Of a DNA stretch of 64,000 bases, positions 55,073 to 61,939 are shown piece after piece. The notes beneath the pieces are model-generated. The model worked only from the letters and a program-made list of their open reading frames with translations. It made no database searches and was not told the origin of the DNA. The DNA is from Streptomyces sp. TSRI0281 (GTDB lineage Bacteria > Actinomycetota > Actinomycetes > Streptomycetales > Streptomycetaceae). The stretch spans positions 1-64,000 of the forward strand of contig NZ_LWLE01000001.1 of the NCBI RefSeq assembly GCF_001905125.1. Direction: 5' to 3'. Position 1 is the first letter of the stretch. Every line of letters begins with the position of its first letter. The translations under genes were made by a program, and so were the position numbers.

Positions 55073-55199
55073 TTCTCGCTCCTCGTCGGCGGTCGGTGGC
55101 TTCCCGCGCTCTGGCCGACGGGGCAGGCAGCGCCCGCAAATGGGCCCACGGGAATGTACCCCCGAGAGACCCCGCCAAAGCTGATTTCCGGCCAAGTCG

Positions 55200-57170
55200 T
55201 CATGGTGAGTCCACCGGTCCCACGGGCCTCTCGGGCACCGGGCGGCGGGGGTCGTCGTACATGACGGCGACGGCTTCGGCCCAGTGCCCCGTCGTCCGGG
55301 TCTCGTGGATCTCCTCCCTGATGCGGCGCAGCCGGTCGGGGAGTTCGGGGAGGGAGCCGGTGTGCGCGAGCAGTTCGGCCACGCCTTTGTGCAGGTCCTC
55401 GCAGTCGCTGCCGCAGGGGCCCCGGTCATGGCCGTCGATGCGCCACAGGGCGATGCCGTGGCCCGCGTCGAAGGCGAACTCGATGGCCTTGCGTCCGATG
55501 CCCCGGCTCACGGGCTGGCACAGCACCGGGATGCCGGACGGCTGGATGTCGGCGAAGTGCCTGCTCCGGGGGAGCTGTCCGGTGGGCGGCATCCGGACCG
55601 CCGCGAGCGGTCCGGGGCCGGCCGCCGCGCTCCAGCGGTCCGTCCAGCGGGGGTCCGGTTCCCCGCGCCGGTCCACGTTGCGCAGGACGATCCGCCGTCT
55701 CACCCCCACCGGCAGATGGGCGGGATCGCCCAGGGGCGCCTCGTCGGCGAGCTGCCATCGGTGCACCGGTGTGTCGAAGTACCCGGCGGGCACGACGACT
55801 TCGCAGGGTGCGGGGACCCCGCCCGCCGTGTCGGCGAAGTGGAAGGCCTCGGCGAGGTGTTCGCGCAGGTTGAGGCGGAGGCGGCCCGGTGTCACTCCGT
55901 TGGGGTCGGTCTCCGAGGCGAAGATCTCGTGGTCACCGCTGCCGTCGTCGATCCTGATCTGCCAGTGCAGGGTCCCGTACGGCAGTTCGTCGAGTTCGAC
56001 GACGACGACATGGGCCGGGTCGGCGGGCCCCGGGTAGGGGATGACGACGCGGTCCGCGCTCTCCCTGTCCGGCAGCCGGGCCTGTTCCACCAGCCGGCGC
56101 AGCTGCGGCGGAAGGCGGCGCAGCCGGTCGTTCAGCCATGCGTCGAGTCCGCTCGTGTCGCCCCCGTAGTCGCGGGTGAACTCACCGACGAGCCGCAGGT
56201 AGTGCATGAACACGTACGCCGGGAGGGGGCTGCCGTCGCCTCCGTAGAGCAGCCCGTGGCCGTCCCGCCAGGTCATGGGCGCCGGGCCGGTGTGCGACAG
56301 CCGTTCGCCGCGTACGTCGCGCGCCAGTTCGGCCACGACGCCCGTGGGGGCGGGGGCCAGGCCCGCGAGGTGGTTCAGGGCGTTCACCCGGTCCTCGGGG
56401 GACCACTGTTCGGGGTCGACGCCGGAGCTCCGGCCGCCGATCCGGGCCTGGTGGGCGGTCCAGCTGCCGGTGTCCCCCCGGCGGCCGTGGTGCCAGCGGT
56501 CGTGGGCGTCCATGACCTCCCGGTACAGCCCGCCGAACCGGCGCAGGGCGGTGGCGGAGACGGCGCGCCCGCCGTCCTGGTCCTCGCGGCCGGACTTGAC
56601 GATCTCCAGCACGGCCCCGGTGGCGGGATCGAGCACGGGTCCGCCCGAGACCCCGGGGGGAAATTCGGCCAGGGACTCGAACCGGACGGCGACGGCGCCG
56701 TCGTCGACGTTCGCGCGGACCGTGCCGCGCCAGAGTCCGTACGGCCCGCTGTCCTCCTCGGCCTCGTCCGGTGTCGGCCGGAATCCGAAGGCCAGCCGCT
56801 CCCCCGCGCCGGACACCGCCCGGTCGCCCATCCAGACGCACTCGTGCTCGACGGTGTCATCGAGCAGCCGCACCAGGGCCAGATCGCGCTGGGCCGGAAT
56901 GCGATCGCTCCACGGGTCGGTGACCAGCCACTTCCGCAGCCGGACCGCTGTCGGCGCGATGCCGTGCTGCCGTTCGTCACCGGCGACCCTGAAGCGCATT
57001 CCGGGGTTCTCCCGCACATGCGGCACCAGCACATGCGCGGCGGTCAGGATCCAGCCGGGCGCGATGAAGAAGCCGCTGCCCCACATCTGCGTCGAGCGGG
57101 GGTCCTCCGGGAGGAAGCGCACGGTGGCCGCGCGGACGAGGGCGTCGAGGTCGGGGAGGCCGTCAGACAT
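55200..57170 (-). CDS. Trypsin-like protease with VMAP-C-type domain
   Basis: 656 aa. The N-terminal serine-protease domain has an intact triad: His46 in WILTAAHVL, Asp96 in QRDLALVRL and Ser175 in PPGVSGGPVLD. A middle region (about 250-370) may be the effector-associated linker. The C-terminal 280 residues have alternating strands and helices (VVVVELDELPYGTLHWQIRID; FAFDAGHGIALWRID) matching the vWA-MoxR-associated protein C-terminal family. There is no signal peptide, so it acts in the cytoplasm, as expected of conflict-system proteases that cut after activation. Its first bases overlap the Trypco1-type gene by 8 bp. Confidence 0.85.
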   Translation of the reverse strand: MSDGLPDLDALVRAATVRFLPEDPRSTQMWGSGFFIAPGWILTAAHVLVPHVRENPGMRFRVAGDERQHGIAPTAVRLRKWLVTDPWSDRIPAQRDLALVRLLDDTVEHECVWMGDRAVSGAGERLAFGFRPTPDEAEEDSGPYGLWRGTVRANVDDGAVAVRFESLAEFPPGVSGGPVLDPATGAVLEIVKSGREDQDGGRAVSATALRRFGGLYREVMDAHDRWHHGRRGDTGSWTAHQARIGGRSSGVDPEQWSPEDRVNALNHLAGLAPAPTGVVAELARDVRGERLSHTGPAPMTWRDGHGLLYGGDGSPLPAYVFMHYLRLVGEFTRDYGGDTSGLDAWLNDRLRRLPPQLRRLVEQARLPDRESADRVVIPYPGPADPAHVVVVELDELPYGTLHWQIRIDDGSGDHEIFASETDPNGVTPGRLRLNLREHLAEAFHFADTAGGVPAPCEVVVPAGYFDTPVHRWQLADEAPLGDPAHLPVGVRRRIVLRNVDRRGEPDPRWTDRWSAAAGPGPLAAVRMPPTGQLPRSRHFADIQPSGIPVLCQPVSRGIGRKAIEFAFDAGHGIALWRIDGHDRGPCGSDCEDLHKGVAELLAHTGSLPELPDRLRRIREEIHETRTTGHWAEAVAVMYDDPRRPVPERPVGPVDSP

Positions 57171-57519
57171 CCGTGCCGGCCGGCCCCTCCGGGTCCTGCT
57201 CGCCCAGCCGCCAGGTGAGGGAGACCTGGACGGACGCCTTGGCCTCGCCGTCCGCGAGGATGGCGAGCGCCTTTCCGGGCTTGGTGCTCAGCTCCACTCC
57301 GAAGGTGACCGACGCCTCGTGCGGTCTCACCGCGGCGGCGGCGTCCAGGACGGTGCTGCCGACCCGCGCGATCAGCTCGTTGAGCTGTTCCAGCTTGGCC
57401 GCGGCGGTCTCGGCCACTCCGACGTCCCGGTCGGACGACCCGTACCCCTCGGCCGCACTCACCCGGGCGTAGACAATCTTGCCGTCGCCGAGATCGATAC
57501 GACGGACACGACCACTCAC
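57163..57519 (-). CDS. Trypsin-co-occurring (CU044_2847/Trypco1-type) small protein
   Basis: 118 aa. Core segment IVYARVSAAEGYGSSDRDVGVAETAAAKLEQLNELIARVGSTVLDAAAAVRPHEASVTFGVELSTKPGKALAILADGEAKASVQVSLTW gives short strands with a central helix. This is the layout of the small family that nearly always accompanies trypsin-like genes in actinobacterial conflict loci; its role, perhaps as an inhibitor or adaptor, is not known. The start is GTG at 57519, following GGGGGAG; longer in-frame starts are unsupported. It is first in the seven-gene operon. Confidence 0.82.
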   Translation of the reverse strand: MSGRVRRIDLGDGKIVYARVSAAEGYGSSDRDVGVAETAAAKLEQLNELIARVGSTVLDAAAAVRPHEASVTFGVELSTKPGKALAILADGEAKASVQVSLTWRLGEQDPEGPAGTDV

Positions 57520-57697
57520 GGCTCCCCCGATCCGCACGTCAAGGCGCTTGCCCCGGCGCTGACTTGATCCGGTCACCAAGATTACTGGCCGGTGCCCCGG
57601 CAGGCGAGGGGGAGCGGGCCCGCGCAGTCGAGATCCGGCCGCCCGCGCCGACGCCATACCCTGAGGGAAGAACACCCGTACGCAACAGGAGCACACC

Positions 57698-57883
57698 TTG
57701 TATTTCACGGACCGTGGCATCGAGGAACTGGAGAAGCGGCGCGGCGAGGAGGAGGTCACCTTCGAGTGGCTGGCCGAGCAGCTGCGTACGTTCGTCGATC
57801 TCAACCCCGACTTCGAGGTGCCCGTCGAGCGCCTCGCGACCTGGCTGGCCCGGCTGGACGACGAGGACGACGAGGACGAGTAG
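57698..57883 (+). CDS. Small acidic conserved protein (DUF6104-type)
   Basis: 61 aa. MYFTDRGIEELEKRRGEEEV then TFEWLAEQLRTFVDLNPDFEVPVERLATWLARLDDEDDEDE. The sequence is helical, acidic and highly conserved across streptomycetes as far as I recall; function unknown. The start is TTG at 57698 with AGGAG 6 bases upstream. It is divergent from the seven-gene operon, sharing a 178-bp promoter region. Confidence 0.85.
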   Translation: MYFTDRGIEELEKRRGEEEVTFEWLAEQLRTFVDLNPDFEVPVERLATWLARLDDEDDEDE

Positions 57884-58074
57884 CCGACGGCCCGTCCCGT
57901 CCCGGCGGCGGCCTCGCACCGGGGACCGGGCCTCGCGCCGGGGGCCTCGCTCCCGGTCCTCGCGCCGGGACCTGGTTCCGCGGGCGTTCCGTGGGCCTCG
58001 CGCCCGGACCCGGTCCCGCGGCCCCGCGCCGGTACTTCCGTGGCGGGGCCCCGCGCCGGAGCCGCCCGTCCGGA

Positions 58075-58935
58075 TCAGGTGTTTTCGGCGCCCGCGTCCC
58101 GGATGCGGTGGTACGCGATCCCCAGTGCGCCCTGCACCAGCAGCACCGCCCCGGCCGTGGCCCAGCCTCCGCTGCGGCGGCGGGCGCCCCACAGCAGGAG
58201 CGGGAGCCCGGCCGCGATCTGTGCCACGGCCACCGCGCGGGCCCTGGGGCCGCGCACCCACGGGCCGAAGCTGCTGTTCTCGACCGCGTCCAGCTCCACC
58301 CGTACGGCGTCGCGCCAGCCCGCCCACTCGACGCGTTCCGTTCCGGGCAGCACGGCGGCCACCGAGCGCAGCCGGTCGGCGGGCTCTCCGGGCCCCAGTC
58401 CGGGCGGCAGGGTCAGACCGGTGCGGGTGAGCACGGCGAGCAGCCCGCGCAGCCGGGCACCGGCGTCCGCGTCGGGGTCCGGGCGGGTCAGCTCCTCCAG
58501 CGCCTGGAGATCCAGGACGGGGTCGAGTCCGAGCCGGGCTGCGAAGGTGCGCATGGCCTCGTCCTCGCCGGCCGGGGTTCCGTCGGCGAGCCAGACGTAG
58601 CCGACGGGGCGGCGGAAACCGGCCGCCAGCGTGTATCCGGCCCGGTCGCCGTCCCACCACAGGGCGAGCACCGGCCAGGCCGAGCCGACCGCGAGCGCGG
58701 TGGCCCAGCCGCCGAGCACCCGGTCGACGGGTTCGGTGCCCCCGGTCGCGGCGGTACGCACGCCCGCCACCTCGGCCCCCGCGCCCAGCCAGGGCTTTCC
58801 GTCCGGGACGAGCGCGCTCCAGCCGTCGCCCGCCGGGGTGAGCAGCATCGGCTCACGCAGGAGGTGGGCCGGCGGCGCTACGGTCTCGGGGGCGGCCCGG
58901 CACAGCAGGAGCGCTCCCACGGGTGTCGCGTTCAT
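58075..58935 (-). CDS. Hypothetical protein with C-terminal membrane segments
   Basis: 286 aa. The N-terminal 220 residues look globular (e.g. LLTPAGDGWSALVPDG, LALWWDGDRAGYTLAAGFRRPVGYVWLAD). Two hydrophobic segments near the C-terminus (AVAVAQIAAGLPLLLWGA and WATAGAVLLVQGALGIAYH) suggest membrane anchoring. No known domain is recognised. The ATG at 58935 is close to the divergent DUF4097 promoter, 155 bp away. The preceding 191-bp gap (57884-58074) holds GC-rich imperfect repeats but no gene. Confidence 0.75.
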   Translation of the reverse strand: MNATPVGALLLCRAAPETVAPPAHLLREPMLLTPAGDGWSALVPDGKPWLGAGAEVAGVRTAATGGTEPVDRVLGGWATALAVGSAWPVLALWWDGDRAGYTLAAGFRRPVGYVWLADGTPAGEDEAMRTFAARLGLDPVLDLQALEELTRPDPDADAGARLRGLLAVLTRTGLTLPPGLGPGEPADRLRSVAAVLPGTERVEWAGWRDAVRVELDAVENSSFGPWVRGPRARAVAVAQIAAGLPLLLWGARRRSGGWATAGAVLLVQGALGIAYHRIRDAGAENT

Positions 58936-59005
58936 GCCTCACACGCTAGGGCAATTTGCCCATGTCTGACGCCATTTGAGAGGCCGGATCGACTCCCGAT
59001 CGCGC

Positions 59006-59033
59006 TTGACTTCATCCATCCGCGATATATCGT
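59006..59033 (+). promoter_or_regulatory. Promoter of the DUF4097/PadR operon, -10 in a palindrome
   Basis: -35 TTGACT (59006-59011), 16-base spacer, -10 TATCGT (59028-59033). The perfect palindrome CGATATATCG (59023-59032) overlaps the -10, so a bound repressor would block transcription. About 57 bp remain to the start codon. Confidence 0.6.
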
Positions 59034-59062
59034 GTTGAACAAGAGACGCGATATGTTGCGTC
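59021..59062. promoter_or_regulatory. Likely PadR operator: repeated CGCGATAT
   Basis: CGCGATAT occurs at 59021-59028 and 59048-59055, 27 bp apart. The second lies in GACGC-gatatgtt-GCGTC (59045-59062). This is a strikingly A/T-rich patch in GC-rich DNA directly before an operon that encodes a PadR regulator, so auto-repression is likely. Confidence 0.6.
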
Positions 59063-59090
59063 ATGCCACGCTCTCCGGGAGGTCATATCC

Positions 59091-59948
59091 ATGCCTGTGT
59101 CGACGTGGGCCATCGCCGAGTCGCAGAAGCTCACCTTCGACGACCCGGTGACGGCGCTCCAGGTACGCATCGTCAACGGCACCGTCAACGTGGTCGGCAC
59201 CGAGGAGCAGTCCGCACGGCTGGAGATATCCGGGGTCCAGGGCCCGCCGCTGGTGGTGACCCAGCAGGACGGCACACTCACCGTCACCTATGAGGACCTG
59301 CACTGGAGGGGCCTGCACAAGTGGTTCGACCGCAAGGGCTGGCACCGCAACGCCGTCGTCTCCGTCGTCGTACCGGCCGACTGCGCGGTGGAGGTCGGCG
59401 TGGTCGGTGCCGAGGCCTTCGTCTCCGGCATCCGGGGACGTACCGAGATACGCGGCGTCAGCGGCGACACCAGCGTGGTCGGGCTCACCGGCAGCGTCCG
59501 GGGCGAGACCGTCTCCGGCAACCTGGAGGCCCAGGACGTCACCGGCGACCTGCGCTTCCACTCCCTCTCCGGCGATCTCACCGTGGTCGACGGCGCCGGG
59601 ACCTCCGTACACGCCGAATCCGTCAGCGGCGGCATGATCCTGGACCTGGACCCGTCCGGAAAGCCCACGGACATCCGGCTGACCACGATCTCCGGCGAGA
59701 TCGCCATCCGGCTGCCGCACCCGGCGGACGCGAAGGTCGAGGCGAACACCGCGAGCGGCAGCCTCTCCAACGCCTTCGAGGACCTGCGGGTCAGCGGCCA
59801 GTGGGGGGCGAAGAAGATCACCGGAACCCTCGGCGCGGGCACGGGAACGCTGAAGGCGATGACCGCGTCCGGCTCGATCGCCCTGCTGCGCCGCCCGCCC
59901 GCCGAGGACGAACCGCACGAAGCCGAGCCGACCGGAAAGGTTCTCTGA
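59091..59948 (+). CDS. DUF4097-family beta-helix-like protein
   Basis: 285 aa with regular short strand repeats of about 18-20 residues (GRTEIRGVSGDTSVVGLTG, ETVSGNLEAQDVTGDLRFHSLSGDLTVVDG, ITGTLGAGTGTLKAMTASGSIALL), typical of the DUF4097 right-handed beta-solenoid family. No signal peptide or anchor is visible, so it is probably cytosolic. The function of the family is unknown; it often partners with PadR-type or phage-shock-like genes. The PadR gene starts one base after its stop codon. The ATG at 59091 follows GGGAGG. Confidence 0.87.
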   Translation: MPVSTWAIAESQKLTFDDPVTALQVRIVNGTVNVVGTEEQSARLEISGVQGPPLVVTQQDGTLTVTYEDLHWRGLHKWFDRKGWHRNAVVSVVVPADCAVEVGVVGAEAFVSGIRGRTEIRGVSGDTSVVGLTGSVRGETVSGNLEAQDVTGDLRFHSLSGDLTVVDGAGTSVHAESVSGGMILDLDPSGKPTDIRLTTISGEIAIRLPHPADAKVEANTASGSLSNAFEDLRVSGQWGAKKITGTLGAGTGTLKAMTASGSIALLRRPPAEDEPHEAEPTGKVL

Positions 59949-59949
59949 C

Positions 59950-60993
59950 ATGCCCCCCGTATTCGCCCACGGCCGTCTGCGCCTCTACCTGCTGAAGCTG
60001 CTGGACGAGGCCCCGCGCCACGGCTACGAGGTGATCCGGCTCCTGGAGGAGCGCTTCCACGGTCTGTACGCCCCCTCGGCGGGCACCGTCTATCCCCGCC
60101 TGGCCAAGCTGGAGGCCGAGGGCCTGGTCACCCACGCCACCGAGGGCGGCCGCAAGGTCTACTCCATCACCGACGCGGGGCGCGCCGAGTTGGCGGGCCG
60201 CAGCGGCGAACTGGCCGATCTGGAGCTGGAGATCCGCGACTCCGTCTCCGAACTGGCCGCCGAGATCCGCGACGATGTCCGTGGCGCGGCGGGCAAGCTG
60301 CGCAACGAGATGCGGGCGGCGGCCTCCGAGTCCCGGCACACACCGGGCGGCAAGGAGTCCCGCCGGTCCCCCTTCGGTGACTTCGGCGACTTCTCCGACC
60401 TCGGCGACCTCGGTGACAGCGAGGCGTGGCGCACGGCCAAGGAAGAGCTGCGCAAGGCCAAGCAGGAGTGGATGGAGCAGGCCCGCCGGGCGAAGGACGA
60501 GTCCAGGCGGGCCCGTGACGACGCCCAGCAGGCCCGCCGCCAGGCCAAGGAGGCGCACGAGAAGGCGCGCGAGCAGATGCAGAGCGCCGCACGCCAGGTC
60601 CAGGAGCACTTCGCCCGGGGCGACTGGCCCTCCGGCGTACGGGAGGGGCTGGCCGAGATCACCGGCCAGCTCAGCGGGTTCGCCAGGACGGCCGGATGGA
60701 CCCCGTCCGCCAAGCCCGAGGCCGCCGGAACCGACCCCGAGTGGGGCCGGGACACGGTGGGCACGGGCGACCCGGCCCGCGACCTGGACCGCCTCCTGGA
60801 CCGCTTCCGCGACGACATCCGCGACGCGGCCAGGGACCACGGCGTCACCCAGGAACAGGTGACCGAGGCCCGCCGCCACCTGGGAGCGGCGGCGGCGCGC
60901 GTCGAGTCGCTGCTGCGGAAGAAGGACGCCAACGGCACCGCCACCGCCACCGACGAGAACGCCGACGGCAGCGGCGGCGGCGGGAAGAGCTGA
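59950..60993 (+). CDS. PadR-family regulator with long charged helical tail
   Basis: 347 aa. The N-terminal winged helix has LYLLKLLDEAPRHGYEVIRLLEERFHG, then YAPSAGTVYPRLAKLEAEGLV and the wing EGGRKVYSITDAGRAEL, a clear PadR domain. The remaining 270 residues are charged and mostly helical, rich in Arg/Glu/Lys/Ala (e.g. SRRARDDAQQARRQAKEAHEKAREQMQ), much longer than usual PadR C-termini (about 80-100 residues). It likely forms an extended coiled coil for oligomerisation or partner binding. It is co-transcribed with the DUF4097 gene (1 bp apart). It is the expected repressor at the CGCGATAT sites. Confidence 0.9.
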   Translation: MPPVFAHGRLRLYLLKLLDEAPRHGYEVIRLLEERFHGLYAPSAGTVYPRLAKLEAEGLVTHATEGGRKVYSITDAGRAELAGRSGELADLELEIRDSVSELAAEIRDDVRGAAGKLRNEMRAAASESRHTPGGKESRRSPFGDFGDFSDLGDLGDSEAWRTAKEELRKAKQEWMEQARRAKDESRRARDDAQQARRQAKEAHEKAREQMQSAARQVQEHFARGDWPSGVREGLAEITGQLSGFARTAGWTPSAKPEAAGTDPEWGRDTVGTGDPARDLDRLLDRFRDDIRDAARDHGVTQEQVTEARRHLGAAAARVESLLRKKDANGTATATDENADGSGGGGKS

Positions 60994-61006
60994 GGCGGAC
61001 GGCCGG

Positions 61007-61032
61007 CCCGCCCCTCCGCACGGAGGGGCGGG
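61007..61032. terminator. Bidirectional terminator between PadR and Clp-N genes
   Basis: 11-bp stem cccgcccctcc/ggaggggcggg with a 4-base loop (gcac). It ends one base before the Clp-N stop codon and 13 bp after the PadR stop. Confidence 0.9.
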
Positions 61033-61614
61033 TCAGCCCGCCTCGGCCCGCAGTTCCCCGCCTTCCGCCCCGTCCCCGTACAGGGCACGCTCCACGGTCG
61101 CGTATGTCGCCCCGTGCTCGGCGAGGACGTCCGCGACCACTCCGGGCGTGGCGGTGAGCGCCAGCAGCAGGTGTTCCTCACCGATGACGCGGTCGCCGCG
61201 CCCGAGTGCGATCCGGAGCGACTTCTCCAGGACCGCCTTCGCGCCGGGCGTGAACGCGCGATGCCCGGACCACCACCGGCGGCTCCCGCGATCCCCGGCG
61301 AGCGCCCCCTCGCCGTGCGCGCCCTCGATCCGGGACACGATCTCGGCCACGTCGATCCCGATACCGGCGAGTGCGTCCGTATCGGCCCTGGTCAGTCCGC
61401 CGCGCCGACGGGCGTCGGCCAGGGAGGCCGCCACCGAGGCGCGGCGGTCGGTGAGGCCGAGCGCCGCGACGGCGAAGGAGGCCCGGCTGCCCTTCCGCTC
61501 CAGCAGGGAGAGCAGCAGATGCTCCTCGGTCACCGAGTCGGCGCCGGCCCGCTCGGCTTGGGTGACGGCACCGGTCACGGTGGCGCGGGCACCCTTGGCG
61601 AATCGCTCGAACAT
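61033..61614 (-). CDS. Stand-alone double Clp-N domain protein
   Basis: 193 aa. Two Clp repeat halves, MFERFAKGARATVTGAVTQAERAGADSVTEEHLLLSLLER and TPGAKAVLEKSLRIALGRGDRVIGEEHLLLALTATPGV, match the ClpC/ClpA N-domain. The AAA ATPase part is absent. In ClpC the N-domain binds substrates and adaptors, so this protein may present or sequester substrates. The ATG at 61614 overlaps the preceding HTH stop (TGATG, one shared base). Co-transcription with that regulator is certain by spacing. Confidence 0.88.
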   Translation of the reverse strand: MFERFAKGARATVTGAVTQAERAGADSVTEEHLLLSLLERKGSRASFAVAALGLTDRRASVAASLADARRRGGLTRADTDALAGIGIDVAEIVSRIEGAHGEGALAGDRGSRRWWSGHRAFTPGAKAVLEKSLRIALGRGDRVIGEEHLLLALTATPGVVADVLAEHGATYATVERALYGDGAEGGELRAEAG

Positions 61615-61823
61615 CAATGCCTCCCGTACTTCTTGTGCACGGCCTGTCGGCTGACGCCCAGTTCGGCCGCGATCTCCTGCCACGACCAGCCCTGGACGCG
61701 GGCGCTTCTCACTTGTACGGCTTCCAGCTGTTCCAGCAGCCGCCGCAGCGCGGCGACGGCCCGCAACCCGACACGCGGGTCACGGTCACCGGCGCGTGCG
61801 GCCAGATCCGTTGCTTCGGTCAT
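61614..61823 (-). CDS. Small helix-turn-helix regulator
   Basis: 69 aa. The helix-turn-helix is WSWQEIAAELGVSRQAVHKKYG at the C-terminus, preceded by one charged helix (LRAVAALRRLLEQLEAVQV). No ligand domain is present, so it should bind as a simple dimer. The start is the ATG at 61823. The first of two identical palindromic operators (TGTCAA-N6-TTGACA) ends 3 bp before it, and the -10 box lies 7 bp upstream, implying a leaderless mRNA. It heads a two-gene operon with the Clp-N protein. Confidence 0.9.
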   Translation of the reverse strand: MTEATDLAARAGDRDPRVGLRAVAALRRLLEQLEAVQVRSARVQGWSWQEIAAELGVSRQAVHKKYGRH

Positions 61824-61825
61824 GC

Positions 61826-61870
61826 TGTCAACTTACGTTGACAAGCGCTCCATGTCAACCAACATTGACA
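61826..61870 (-). promoter_or_regulatory. Two identical operators overlapping a leaderless promoter
   Basis: TGTCAA-cttacg-TTGACA (61826-61843) and TGTCAA-ccaaca-TTGACA (61853-61870), 27 bp apart. On the minus strand TTGACA (61858-61853) is the -35. It is followed after 17 bases by the -10 TAAGTT (61835-61830). The predicted +1 is about 7 bases on, at the ATG of the HTH gene (61823). The half sites overlap -35 and -10, so binding should repress. Confidence 0.85.
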
Positions 61871-61939
61871 CAATCGATGGCGGTGCGGGCCTTCGCGGAG
61901 GCGGCCTACCGCGACAACAGCCCCTCAGCCGACCTGAGT

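Noticed and set aside
57884..58074. GC-rich imperfect repeats (cctcgcgccggg words) as a possible small RNA or terminator
   Set aside because: The words are irregular and no stable simple hairpin adjoining the upstream stop codon could be drawn with confidence.
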